DNA of 64,000 nt from Galbula dea (GCA_013399015.1 VWZX01010273.1:8222117-8286116), one strand, 5' to 3'; positions 36,001 through 46,118 are shown, counted from the first letter of the stretch. Numbers and translations are program-made. Notes: a model not told the origin generated them from the sequence alone.

Positions 36001-39000
36001 CGTGGAGAAGGTGCAGCCTTGAGCGATCCAAATTGAGCCCTAGAGACAAGGAGCAAGAGATGCTCTGTGCAGCAGAAGCCTTTCTTCATGCCTCACTCAG
36101 CCACACTTTGGGGAGATTCACTGTTTAAAAGCACCAGATGAAGGTCCATGGCCTTCTCTTCAGCATCCAGGACTCAACTTTGATCAAGGAAGAGCAGCAA
36201 TGAAAGGATAAAGCTATCTCAATGCTTCCAGAATATTCTGGCAGTAGATGAAGGTTGAAAGTGACAGTGTGCTGATTTCCACCAACAGAGTCATGAGACA
36301 ATTCCCATCACCAGTCTCTAGGGTTAGTAATTAAGTTCCATCTCTTTCTGAACACACATCCCACAGATTTCTCAATCCTGATGCACTTCAGACACACAAA
36401 TACCAGGGAGTGTCACAAGGAAGGGCAAGCCACACCCAAAAAGATCTTACTTCTTCATAAGGTTAGGGAAGGTCAAAGAAGATAGGAATTAGGAGACATA
36501 AGGTACTCAGCATGCAAAGAGAGGAACCCCTGGCAAGGCTGTGGGGCTGTTTCTAGCAGTATTCAGAGTGGGAGGTGGCTTAGAGTATGATCACACACAT
36601 TTCACTGCAGTGGCTCAGCACCTTGTTCAGGAGCAAGGAAGTAAGAGAGAAGGCAGCAGATCTCTGCAGGCAGCATCTTCATTACCTGCTCCAAGCTACT
36701 CCTAGTCCTAGAGCAAAGCCCTTTTCCATAGCACCTCCTCAGCTGGCAGGAGTGCTTCCTCAACCCCTCACACCAAACCCAGCAGTCTAAAGACACAGGC
36801 AGCTTGGCAGAGAACCCCATTTGCCAGGGCCATCCTCCCAGCTTGTGCTGCTGGTGTGGTCTGCTGGACCTGAGCTCCCTTCAGCTCCCACCACCCTGCA
36901 TCATCCCTCACTCAGCAGCCACTCCCTGCTGTTCCTGCAGGAAGAGCAGCAAGCTTTAACATCAAGAGGACAGGCACACACAATTCCCAGCTTGCCATTC
37001 CTGCTTTTCCACACAGGCCATTCCTTTTGGCCAGTTTTGGGAAGGAACTGACCTGTGACCCCTGGTGGGAAGGGCAGCTGAATTCTCACTGGCCTGAGGA
37101 AGTCCACCAGGGAGTCCTGGGAGAGGCAGAGCAGGGAAGTGGCTCTGCACCCTGGGTCAGCTGTGATTTCCTCTATCTCTTCTGCAGAGACTGGCAGCAC
37201 CTGGACATGCAAGACAGCACAGAGAACAGAGCAGTTAGGCACCCAAATTCCTGCATGCCTCACTCAGCTCTCCCAGCAGCCTGCAGGCTCAGGGTGCGGT
37301 GGGAATGGGAAGCAGAGTGAACTTTGGCTGTAGACTGCTCTAATACTGGTGTCAACCTGGCAAGCTAGGACAGCCCAAGGTATTGCAAGAGCATTTAGCA
37401 TTATCTAGCAACTCTACAGAGCAATTAATTCTAGTGGAATGGCTTTAGAATTAGACTCAGACAAATAAACCCCCCCACCCAGTGCCACTCACTGACCTGT
37501 TCTGCCAGGCTCACTATGTCCTGCAAGGGAAAAAAAAATAGAGGCAAAATCTCCTTGTGTTGCCTTCCCAGCAGGTAGCTGCTGAGCTGCCAGAGGAAGC
37601 AATGGCAGAGCTAGGAAAGCCTGGAGCAAAGCCCATCTGCAGGCAGGGGAGCTAAGCCTAGGTGATCTGAGATGGCTCTTCCCATGGATCATCCATGCCA
37701 GACATGAATTACCCTAAGGGGGACATGGAATCATAGAATTCTTTTGCTTGGAAGAGACCTTGGAGGTCATCAAGCCCAACCATTAACCAAACACTGCCAG
37801 GTCACCCCTAATCCATGGCCCTCAGCATCACATCTCCAGGGCTTTTCAACCCCTCCAGGGATGGTGACTCCACCACTGCCCTGGGCAGCCTGGGCCAGGG
37901 TTTGTCAACCCTTTTGGGGAAGAAACTGTTCCTCAGCTTCAACCTAAACCTCTCCTAGTGGAATTTGAGGCCATTTCCTCTCATCCTATGGCTTGTTCTT
38001 TGGGAGAAGAGACCAACCCCCACCTGTCTCCAGCCTCCTTTCAGGGAGTTGTAGCAAGCCAGAAGGTCCTGAGCCTCCTTCTCACCTTCAGCTGCACTAG
38101 GGCTTCTCAAAGGCTGTGTTTTGGAGCATGCCTAGATACCTGCAGCCTGACACTACGTGTCTCTTCAGTGGCTCCAGGAGGAAAGGTGACTTTGATGTTT
38201 GGATCCAGGCTGGAGAAGAGCAGTGTCCCCTCTGTGGGCACTTGGCATTCATCTTGCACCAGTCGAGACACAACCAGGAACCAAGAGAAGTGGAGGACAC
38301 TGCAGTGAGCCACAGGCTTCTGGAACAGAAGAGAGGGAAGAAGAGAGAACCTAGAGGTAGATAACATCATAAAGACAGGAAAGTAAATGCCAGTAGCAAG
38401 CCAAGCAGATGAAAGCACTAGAACTCCTCCACTTGCTGTAGCATGGAGTGGGTTGCAGCTCCAGGTTTCCTCTCTCCTGGAGCTGATGGAACTCCTCTCC
38501 AGGTTTCCTCTCTCCTGGAGCTGATGGAACTCCTCTTTGAGGAGTTCCATCAGCTCCAGGAGAGAGGAAACCTGGAACTGCCACCTACTCCATGCTCCAG
38601 CAAGAGGTCAAAACACAGCTGAAGAGATGTTTCAAATGGCTTCATTCTTGGGTTGGGCAAAAGCAAAGAGGAGAACATCAACAAGGTGTCACTGGTCATG
38701 CCCATGTGCTTTACCTTTGGCTTTCTCTTCTGCTCCACTCTTGTCCTCAGATCACTCCAGCTCTGCCCACTGAAGGTCCGAATCACCACCTCACGCTGCT
38801 GAAGGCTTTGAGGGGAGGCAAATGGCATCCAGATCTGCACCTCCTGCCAGAAGAACATTCCCATGAGACAGCAGAAAGGATAAAACCCAGCCTAGCTCTC
38901 CTCTGTGGCTTCCTGGGCAGATGAGGGGGAAGGCAAAGCATGGCCTGAGCACAGGGAGATGAGGAGGAGGTGGGAACCTGCTCTGTCCTGAAGCCTTCAG

Positions 39001-42000
39001 GGAGGTGATGGAGATGTCAGGTCTGCTAGGTAGTGTGATGGCAAGAAAAGTTCAGCAGCTTGTGGGCAGAAAGGGCAAAGCAATGTTTGCAGTGAGGTGC
39101 TGTCAGCCAGGATGGGGCTGGTGGTGTAGGGTAAATGCTCCCCAGCTTGAATCCAAACCACAGAATCAAGACTCCCAGGGAAGGGTGGGAGCCATTCTCC
39201 TTGGAGGCTAAGGCCAAATGCAGGAAGAGCACTTACCCTCTGGCCCAGGAGGAGGGCTACAGCTCAGCTCAAGCAGGAGAAGTGGAGAAGGCAAAGAAGC
39301 TAGCCCAGCACAGTGCCAGAGAAGCTGGCTGGGTCCTTTCTGAGCCTTTTGCTTCTTTGGAAGGCAGAGCTGCAGCTACTTCAAAGCAGCAGAGAGCTGG
39401 CCCAGAAGTCCCACAAGACTCTTTCAGAAGACTCTGCCAAGCTACTGCAGAGGCAGATGGATCAGCAGGTGGTCTGGATGTGTCCTCACCTGCTGGAATT
39501 TGACCCCATGAGGCTGCAGCTCCAGGACTCTACTTAGCAGGACATCATGGTGTCTCAGCTTCACCCACTGAGGGTCCGGGGCGAGGCTCTGGAACTCAAT
39601 CTGCAGAGGCTCAGAGACTGCCTCTGGTGGGAAGTAGAAATGGATGCCACAGGCCAGGACCACTTTGCAGCCTTCAGAGGTGACAGTAAACCTTCCAGAA
39701 GAAATGCATCAGTGTATGACACTGTTCAATGACTCCAGCCCTCCAAAAATCAACAGAAGACTCTCCTACCTTGTGCCTGACTGAGACCATAAGCTCCTCC
39801 ACGCTGGACCAAGCTCATCTGAGACCTTGGTACACCACTGTCATTTTAGTTCTTAATAACAGAGGCTTACCTGTCCTCTCCTGATGCAAGGAAGAGTCTT
39901 CTTAGCCCTCTGGCACTGGATTCATCTGTGGCAATAAGGTTTGGGTAGGAGGAGACAGAGGTTACTTAAACCAGGGTGGATAAGGCTGAGCTTGCATTTC
40001 AGATCTGGCAGAAATCCTGGCCACACTGCAGCAGGCTTCAGATCCAACAGCAGCAGGAGGATGGGAAGGGGTTTAGGGGTCCCAAGATATGCTGGAAATG
40101 CTGACTCTCCCCCAGGAAAACTAAGAGGCAGGGGGAATTAGAGAATGTATCAATCTGCAGCAACCCCTGCAGCTCTCAGGGCTATGTTTGATTGTCTAGG
40201 GCCACCTCTGGCAGTCAGCACTTGCTGTTGTGAATGGGAGCACCACTGGGAAACCCTGCTCAGGTTCCTGCCTCTTCAGCACCTTCACCTCAGACAAGAG
40301 AACCACATGAAAGCAGGAGGTCATTACACAGCAAAATGACCTTTTATTGCTCTCTGTGCTCCTGGCATGAGCCACCTCAGCCTGAGGAGCATGCAGCAAG
40401 TCCAAAGAACTGGTCCTCACCTCTGCTAGAAAGGCTGGACACAGTCATGGGTCTCTCCTGATCCATTCCCTCTGAGTCCCATTCCCACTTCCACTGTAAA
40501 ACCTTTCCTAGCACTGAGCCCTTCAGACTCCCTGGGGCTTGTATGAAGACAACTAGTCCTGCCTGCAACCCTACATCCTAACCAGTGTTCCAGACAAAGA
40601 AAGACTGATCTGATTCCCCTCTGCTTGTCTTCTCTACCCCAAAACCACCCATGCCATGCTGGGCAGAAGCCCCCAGGAGCAGAAGCCTTGCAATTACCAG
40701 GCTGCAGGGGTGGCTCCCTTGCTCCTAGTGGATTGCCTCGGAGGTGCACAAAGGGTGAGCTCTGGATCTCAGGAGGGACAGCACGGAGGCAATTGTTCTG
40801 CAGATCAAGCCTGGACAAGTTGGGCAAGCTGGCAAGGGAGGCAGGGACTGTCACCAGGAGGTTGCTGTGGAGATGGAGCTGCCGTAGAGACTTCAGATTG
40901 GCTGCAGGTTAGAAGAAGAAGTGACTCCCCATCTGTGCTGGTAATGGCATTGCACAGCTCTCACCACCCCTGCCTGCTGCTCTCCTCATCACTGGGACAC
41001 ACACCCAGCAGAGGAAAAGCACAAGAGCCCAACATCTCCTTAATAAAGGGGTCCAGGGGATCAGCTGAGAGGCAACACAGCCTCCTCTGTCCCCTGCTTG
41101 TCAGCACCCAGCTATGAGAATGGAGGTGAGGTGCTTCTGGAACAGCATCAGCAACAGCCCTGGGCACAAAGTACTACAAGATCCAAGAGCCAGGAAGCTG
41201 GGTAGCAGAAGGCTCTGGAGTGGTCCACACTGATTTCAAGCTGAGATTTGCATCCTATTAAATCTCAGTTCTTCTGTTTCCAGTCCTGGGTGCTACCCAA
41301 AACAGCCAGGCCAGCTCCTCAACTATTGTAAACTGGGTTGAAATAGAATCACAGAACCATAGAATCAGAGATCATTTAAGATCACCAAATCCACTAAACC
41401 ATGGCCCTCAGCACCACATCTCCAGGGCTTTTCAATCCCACCAGGGATAGTGACTCCAGCACTGCCCTGAGCAGCCTGGGCCAGGGCTTGACATCCCTTT
41501 CAGGGAAGAAATTGTTCCTCAGGTCCAACCTAAACCTCTCCTGGCACAACTTGAGGCCATTTCCTCTTGTCCTCTCACTTGTTCCTTGGGAGAAGAGACC
41601 AGCTCCCACCTGGCTCCAACCTCCTTTCAGGTTGTTGTAGAGAGCCAGAAGGTCTCCCCTGAGCCTCCTTTTCTCCAGGCTGAGCAACCCCAGTTCCCTC
41701 AGCTGCTCCTCACAACACTTGTGCTCTAGACCCTTCACCAGCTTCATTGCTGGACACACTCCAACACCTCAGTGTCCTTCTTGGAGTGAGGAGCCCAAAC
41801 CTGACCCCAGGATTCCAGCTGTGGCCTCCCCAGTGCCCAGTCCAGGAGGACAATCCCTGCTCTAGTCCTGCTGGCCACATAATTGCTGATCCAAGCCAGG
41901 ATGCTGTTGGCCTCCTTGGCCACCTGGGCACACTGCTGGCTCTTGTTCAGCTGGCTATCAACCAACACTCCCAAACCCTGGCAGTCTTGTTAATCCACAG

Positions 42001-44567
42001 AAGTAGCAAGTGTAGTCCAGAGATGTATTAATGCCCAAAGGGACTGACAAAACCAAGTCCATTTCTTCTGGATATCCCTTCCATTTAGGTATAAGACAAC
42101 AGATGGTTTGTGCTAACAACTCTAGGGACAGAGACCAAGAGCCTCAGGGGTCCCAGACCATAGCAAAAGCCCAGCAAGCCCCTGCCCTTCTCTTCCTTGG
42201 GGAACTACTTACCTAAGGACTCTGGGATGCTTGATAAGCGATTCCCAGACAGATCCAGCTCTCTGCACTTGTGCAGATTCCCAACTTCTTCAGGGAGGCA
42301 TCCCAAAGCATTTTCTGAGAGATCCAGATCCTGCAGCTCTGCCAGCTCCCCAATGCTCTGAGGTAGGTCCTTCAGCTGGTTTTTCATAGCAGAGAAGAAA
42401 GTCAGCTTGCTCAGAGAGCCCAAGTCCTGAGGGAGGGTGCCCAGGCTGTTGTGGCTCACGAGGAGCACACGGAGGCTGGGGAGGTGAAGGATGCAGCTGG
42501 GCAGGGTGGAGAGGCTGTTGAAGCTGAGGTCCAGGTGGGTGAGGTGCCTCAGATTCCCAACATCTGGTGGCAGGCTTCTCAGGGTGCCACGCTGACATGA
42601 ACCAAACTCATCCCTGGCATGGCCACCTGGATGTGGAGGGAAGTGGAGGAAGAGGTCAGTGTGCTGCAGGGACACCTCCCCAGCCTCATGTGAGAGTCTC
42701 AGCATGGAGTCCCACAAGATGGGGAGCTCCTGAGCAGAGTGAGCAGAACTGATTGCAAAGGACTCATAGTGAAGAAGGTTTTCTGCTCCTTGCCTCAGTT
42801 TCCTGATATAATGGAGAAGACCTGATATGAAATCAAGAGATGCCAACCAGTTGAGCTCTGTTAAACACATCTGGAGTTGAAGTTCAGAAATAACCAGGCC
42901 ACATCTAACACCCCTCCAGCAGGGTAGCCCATACCAAGCCTCCAAGCCTTCCACTCTCCTTCCCCACTGGCACCAGAGGCCAACACACCTCAGGGACTCA
43001 GGAGACAATTCCTCACCCTTCAGGCTTTGCCCATGCTGCTGGGGGCCCCTGAGGACTGAGATCTGCCCTTGCAAGCCTGGAGAGCAGAAGTGAGGAAAGC
43101 AGTGAAAAAGAACCCAACCCCAGGTAACTAGTACTATGCAAGCCAGAGAGCACAGAGAGGGAAGGAGACAAGTCCTCCAGCCCAGCTTGTGACACTCAAA
43201 CTGTGGAAGGGCTGCACCCACAGAAAATAAATCAAGTAAACAAAAGGAAACTTCCCAAACTCTCTCCTTCTTCAGCGTTTCCTCCTCTCCCTCCTCTGCT
43301 GTTGTATCACATACAGCAGAGGGCAGCAAACAGTTGGGCTGAGTAACGGTAGGAAAAGAGAAGGATCAAAGCAGCAGACACATTGCACTTGGTACATCAG
43401 ATCTTAGGGAACAGTTCAGCTGCATTTCAGGATGCTCAGGGTGTGTGTACACCTCACAGAACAAGCCTGATACAAGGAGCTGTTGCTATCTTCATCTTAC
43501 TAAAGGGGGAAAAGGCAATGGAAAGGATTCATGGGAGAAATCTGTGGCAGATGGAGAAACAAACCTCAATCTTTTCAGTATGCAGCTAGAACCCTGAATT
43601 CTGGCCACAAACTCCCCCTTTTTCTCTCATTTCTTACTAAAATTGCATCTCCCAGAGAGCAAATGAGTCAGTCTGACACAGAAATTTGACTCCTACAATA
43701 AACAGATGAGAAAGTCAATGAGTGATCTAATATTTAGAGGTCTGGCAGGTGTTACAGCTTGCTAAACACTGTGCATGCCCCAAGTCATGCCTCTGATCAA
43801 AGGCTGAGCAGCCTCTTCTGCTCAGTCTTGAGCTCTGCTAAACCTGTGCTCACTGACAAGGATTAAGCTAGGACTGATCTAGATGGCAATGCAGCAAAGA
43901 CAGCTCATCATACTCCCAGAAATGAAAGAGGGGATGAAAGTTTACCCCCCAAAACTCCAACATCTTTCAATCCCCCTCTCCTTGCATAACTGTGCCATGG
44001 GGTGCTCTTCTTTTAGAGGATGGCTACAGAAAATGTTGCAGCATCAACCCTACAAGGCACCAAAAACCAGTTCCCAGGGAGCTGTAGAAACAAAGGAAGG
44101 AAGAGTCTTGTGGAAACCTGCAGGCAGCTCTGAGCAAGGCAGAGCCAAAGCTGGAGTAAGGGGCACTAGGACAAAACAATCCCAAGGGCAGTTTGTCCTC
44201 CAGATGTGAAGAGAAGGATAAAAACCAAGCAACCAACCAACCAAACCCAAGAGAGCCTAGAAAAGCTGGATGGTGATGGGTCCAGGAATTTACCTTTCAG
44301 CACCAGGGATTTCAGGTGCTTCAGCTGAGGAAGGATGCCCAGTGCAGCACCAAGGAGGTGATCGTTGGTGCTGAGCCGGAGGAACTCCACCCGGAGCAGC
44401 TCTCCCCGTCGCCCCTCGAAGAGCTGCAGCAAGCGGTGGCAGCCGTCAGGATAAACATCCAGGTTCAGCCTGTTGTCTGCAAGGCAGGAGCCAGAAGGCA
44501 CAGGAGCCCCCAAAGCCCCCTCCCTGTCCTCCTTCCCAAGCTCCAGCAGCTCTGCCATCTTCTGCAT
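29765..44567 (-). CDS. PIDD1: p53-induced death domain protein 1 (PIDD1), complete coding sequence in 16 exons
   Basis: PIDD1 is a scaffold that senses genotoxic or centrosome stress. After self-cleavage, PIDD-C drives RIP1/NEMO-dependent NF-kB signalling, and PIDD-CC forms the PIDDosome with RAIDD to activate caspase-2. The coding exons in transcript order are 44294-44567, 42213-42626, 40698-40901, 39871-39925, 39490-39691, 38715-38843, 38140-38319, 37497-37520, 37053-37200, 35904-36039, 35523-35673, 34910-35033, 33929-34047, 33009-33116, 31392-31597 and 29765-30002. The phases agree at every junction and the sum is 2,712 bases (903 residues plus stop; human 910). The domains are seven leucine-rich repeats (about residues 107-285), two ZU5 domains (about 316-440 and 440-588), UPA (about 589-756) and a death domain (about 786-873). 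HFS cleavage motifs sit at residues 436-438 and 586-588. I chose ATG 44,567; a stronger Kozak ATG lies three codons in, at 44,558. Confidence 0.96.
30195..30885 (+). repeat. CR1 LINE fragment, about 690 bases
   Basis: This is the longest plus-orientation CR1 copy, with GGACCTGGGAGTGCTGGTGG at the start, then GGCTACATCTGGACTACTGG and the GCATCTCTGGGAGGAGG to TTCCAACCCCAGCC 3' portion. It lies in the last PIDD1 intron, antisense to the gene. The upstream half is degraded, with internal stops. Confidence 0.93.
31326..31357. repeat. (CAGA)n microsatellite
   Basis: Eight uninterrupted CAGA units lie about 35 bases beyond the exon 15 donor, in the last PIDD1 intron. Confidence 0.95.
31392..31597 (-). 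CDS. PIDD1: PIDD1 exon 15, first half of the death domain
   Basis: Residues 757-824 end with LTQANLLSIARRVGADWQSI and LGLTYQQIERI, helices 1-3 of the death domain that binds RAIDD or RIP1. Acceptor TGTGTCACAG, donor CAG|GTAAGA. Confidence 0.96.
31701..32214. repeat. Polypurine (GGAA/GGGA)n tract with assembly gap
   Basis: The plus strand is almost pure purine in GGAA, GGGA and GAAA units on both sides of a 184-base run of N (31,846-32,029). It lies in the PIDD1 intron between exons 14 and 15, about 100 bases beyond exon 15. Open frames across it are artefacts of the repeat and the Ns. Because exon 14 and exon 15 join in phase and match the known continuity of PIDD1, no coding exon seems to be hidden by the gap. 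Confidence 0.95.
33009..33116 (-). CDS. PIDD1: PIDD1 exon 14, end of UPA domain
   Basis: 36 whole codons (residues 721-756) run from VSFYRGAVPE to ATLPIKLP. The acceptor is TTTGCAAAG, not the nearby CTACAG, because only the former restores the VKGQ|VSFYRG continuity. Donor GTGAGT. Confidence 0.92.
33511..33892 (+). repeat. CR1 LINE fragment
   Basis: The plus-orientation copy runs from CAGTCTGGAGAAGAGAAGGC to GGATTCTATGGTTCTATGA. It lies in the PIDD1 intron between exons 13 and 14, antisense to PIDD1, and ends within 40 bases of the exon 13 donor. It is very similar to the copy at 14.87 kb. Confidence 0.93.
33929..34047 (-). CDS. PIDD1: PIDD1 exon 13, UPA domain
   Basis: Residues 681-720 include DRPDCVDGRLSFIFYSHLKN and DRKGQAVKGQ. 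Acceptor CTGCCCAG, donor CAG|GTGAGC. Confidence 0.96.
34910..35033 (-). CDS. PIDD1: PIDD1 exon 12, UPA domain
   Basis: Residues 640-680 include RYRGPEPSDMVEMFEGEQFF and AAFERGISI. Acceptor CCTTGCCAG, donor G|GTATGG. Confidence 0.96.
35195..35468 (-). repeat. CR1 LINE fragment
   Basis: The minus-orientation copy starts with the inverted terminus AATCACAGAATGGTTTGGG and passes through ATCTAGTCCAACCCC and GGGCAGCCTGGGCCAGG. It lies in the PIDD1 intron between exons 11 and 12, in the sense orientation. Confidence 0.92.
35523..35673 (-). CDS. PIDD1: PIDD1 exon 11, UPA domain
   Basis: Residues 589-639 include WYWLWYTTKTYIGG and NFIALQRKKDPEQVLLQC, which are highly characteristic of PIDD1 just after the second cleavage site. 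Acceptor CTGCCAG, donor AAG|GTCAGG. Confidence 0.97.
35904..36039 (-). CDS. PIDD1: PIDD1 exon 10, second HFS autocleavage site
   Basis: Residues 544-588 run from LNLDRSRLHLLHGD to FEVTHFS. The HFS motif is at 586-588, at the very end of the exon, followed by Trp589 across the junction. The serine number is the same as human S588. Acceptor TCTCTAG, donor TG|GTAAGG. Confidence 0.97.
37053..37200 (-). CDS. PIDD1: PIDD1 exon 9, second ZU5 domain
   Basis: Residues 495-543 include SLLCLSQDS and RIQLPFPPGVT of ZU5-2. Acceptor CATGTCCAG, donor G|GTCAGT. Confidence 0.95.
37497..37520 (-). CDS. PIDD1: PIDD1 microexon, 24 bases
   Basis: Eight codons, DIVSLAEQ (residues 487-494), lie between a good acceptor (TTTTTCCCTTGCAG) and donor (CAG|GTCAGT). 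Skipping it would keep the frame. The human protein has a continuous segment of the matching length here, which supports inclusion. Confidence 0.8.
37729..38098 (-). repeat. CR1 LINE fragment
   Basis: The minus-orientation copy runs from GGAATCATAGAATTC to the AGAAGGTCCTGAGCCTCC block. It fills most of the PIDD1 intron between exon 7 and the microexon and ends about 40 bases from the exon 7 donor. It is the same type as the copy at 41.34 kb. Confidence 0.92.
38140..38319 (-). CDS. PIDD1: PIDD1 exon 7, first HFS autocleavage site and second ZU5 start
   Basis: The 60 codons (residues 427-486) include LHFSWFLVVSRLV, the first autoproteolysis motif with the scissile serine at residue 438 (human S446), then KVTFPPGATEE of ZU5-2. 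Acceptor TCTGTTCCAG, donor CAG|GTATCT. Confidence 0.97.
38432..38604. repeat. Long inverted repeat (hairpin) with a tandem arm copy
   Basis: A 38-base unit occurs twice in tandem (38,460-38,497 and 38,498-38,535) and once more, inverted and identical, at 38,539-38,576, with only three T bases between the inner arms. The similarity extends outward: 38,432-38,497 pairs with 38,539-38,604 over 66 bases with four mismatches. It lies in the 395-base PIDD1 intron between exons 6 and 7. No transposon features are seen. Confidence 0.97.
38715..38843 (-). CDS. PIDD1: PIDD1 exon 6, first ZU5 domain
   Basis: The 43 whole codons (residues 384-426) include EVQIWMPF and REVVIRTFSGQSWSDLRTRV. Acceptor TTCTGGCAG, donor AAG|GTAAAG. 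The intron that follows holds the long inverted repeat. Confidence 0.94.
39490..39691 (-). CDS. PIDD1: PIDD1 exon 5, first ZU5 domain
   Basis: Residues 316-383, with EGCKVVLACGIHFYFPPEA and SRVLELQPHGVKFQQ, which are typical of the first ZU5 domain. The acceptor (TTCTTCTGGAAG) has a weak pyrimidine tract but is the only site that keeps phase. Confidence 0.93.
39871..39925 (-). CDS. PIDD1: PIDD1 exon 4, linker
   Basis: The 55-base exon (residues 298-315) links the LRR cap to the first ZU5 domain and includes RLFLASGED. Acceptor TTGCCACAG, donor CAG|GTAAGC. Split codons at both ends match the neighbouring exons. Confidence 0.9.
40698..40901 (-). CDS. PIDD1: PIDD1 exon 3, last leucine-rich repeats and LRR cap
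   Basis: Residues 230-297: two more LRR units (LRQLHLHSNLLVTVP and LSRLDLQNNCLRAVP), then the FVHLRGNPLG cap. Acceptor AACCTGCAG, donor G|GTAATT. Confidence 0.96.
41343..41985 (-). repeat. CR1 LINE fragment, about 640 bases
   Basis: The minus-orientation copy runs from AGAATCACAGAACCATAG through GCCCTCAGCACCACATCTCC to the GAGTGTTGGTTGATAGCC equivalent (inverted) at the right. It lies in the PIDD1 intron between exons 2 and 3. Confidence 0.93.
42213..42626 (-). CDS. PIDD1: PIDD1 exon 2, leucine-rich repeats
   Basis: The 414 bases encode residues 92-229. At least five LRR units with the LxxLxLSxNxLxxLP pattern are visible (for example LTHLDLSFNSLSTLP and LQDLDLSENALGCLP). Acceptor CCACATCCAG, donor G|GTAAGT. 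Confidence 0.96.
42627..44293 (-). other. PIDD1: PIDD1 intron 1 (between coding exons 1 and 2)
   Basis: 1.67 kb bounded by GTAAAT and CATCCAG. The exon 2 reading frame stays open some 700 bases into it on the minus strand, but phase matching with exon 1 shows this is intron read-through. No repeat or RNA gene is recognised. Confidence 0.8.
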
Positions 44568-44665
44568 CTCGTCCACGGGCTCCAGACATGCTCTGACTTG
44601 CCAGGCAGGCAGACACCAGCGGCACTAAGAGGCAGCTGGGACAAGGAGGAGGAGGAAAGATGGCT
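44294..44665 (-). CDS. PIDD1: PIDD1 exon with start codon (CDS 44,294-44,567)
   Basis: The acceptor CTCTTTCAG lies above 44,665 and the donor G|GTAAAT below 44,294. The coding part covers residues 1-91, including the conserved LRVEFLRLST and LKSLVLK stretches of the PIDD1 N-terminus. Leader 44,568-44,665 contains an out-of-frame ATG at 44,589. An acceptor-like TTGCAG inside the coding part (before the DNRLNLD codons) could give an alternative start exon. Confidence 0.88.
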
Positions 44666-46118
44666 CTGAAAGAGAAGACAAGGGCATGCTGAAGGCCTCC
44701 TGCTCCAGCCCAGAGTGCCTGGAAACAGTTTATAATCCCAGGGAGGGAGCAGGAGGGATTACACCTGTGTTACTGCAAGCTTTGTGGGCAGAGAGCAGGT
44801 AAATGCAGGGGGATGGATGACATGGAGGCTTCTCCTAGGGAAAACCTCTGCATTTTCCAAGCTGACATCTCAGCAGGGGATGGAACAATCAGTCAGCACC
44901 AGAATAAATAGCAATATTAGCTTTAAAAGACAGGCATGGAAATGCCTCTACCTTATGCAAATGTTGCAGTGCCTTAGTGGGAAGCTTTACAAGTGGAAGG
45001 AGAAACTGGGTCAGGGAGAGTTGAGGCAGGAGCAGAGTCCAGAGGCTGCACCTGGGCTGTGACATGTCCTCACAGAACCCAGCTGTGAAACTGGGGGCCA
45101 ATGGACTAAAAGGGACTGGAGATGAAAATGGGCAAAGGGCAGCAGAGCAAATGTGGCAGGGCCAGGGAGGGGAATAGTAAAGGCATGTCTGTAGCACATG
45201 AGCACTGGACTGTGCAGTGGGACTGGGGCTCCTGCAGATTTGCCTCCACAGGAATGTTCTAGCATAGCAAATTGGGCATGAGGCCATGGCCAGCTAGTTA
45301 CCAGCTAGTCCTTGCTTGCTCTCCTCACAGCACCCTCCCTGGACAAGGGGAAAAGTAGGTATCACCTAGTGCAGGCTAAGAAGGAGTTAAACCTGAAGGA
45401 GCAGAGGTATGAAATGTGAAGAAATTAATCATTCCTCTGCCTTCTTAGTGTGAAGAAGCCTTCATCCACCTTCAAAATCAGTCCCTACCATCACAGCACA
45501 CTGGCAGTGCAAAGAAGAGCAGGGGCACCACACTTGGTTTTGTATCAGTTAGTCAAACACTTCCAAGTTCCCCATGTCCTGCTCCTTCCAATTCCTCTCT
45601 CTTTTGCACCTCCTCCTGACTTGGCAATTAAACTAGCTTATAGTGTGAATGTCAGGAGTTCCTTTTCAACCCTGCCATGGATTGAAGAGGGGAATAGAAG
45701 TTTCTTTTCAGGGAGTGATGCAGAGCTACAAAAATCTTGTAGCAGCTTTAATGTGGAAGGCCAGCAGAAGCAAGCTAATGCCCCTGGCCCATCAACCTGT
45801 GGGATGTGGCAGCACTGATATTCCCAAGGCATAGTCTGGAGGGAGGTGTCACATCCAGCAACCTGAAAGAGCAGAAACCTTATGGACACATAAGGAGAGG
45901 GAAAACCTGTAGATGGAAACTACTGCTGCAGTACAAAGGTCAGGGATTCTTACACAAGGGCTGTACATGACACATACACTGCTGGGGAAGCAAAAAAGCT
46001 ACTGATGGTGAAGGAACCTGAGGGCAGCTCTCAAGTGGCCAGGCTAGAGAGGCTGGGAGACCACAAACACAGCCTCAGGTGTGCATAAAGGACACAGGCA
46101 GGCACCTTGTGCACAGGA

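Noticed and set aside
42627..43329. Extension of the PIDD1 leucine-rich-repeat frame by about 235 codons
   Set aside because: A good acceptor at 42,627 and exact phase match to exon 1 (G|GT) show that this is intron read-through.
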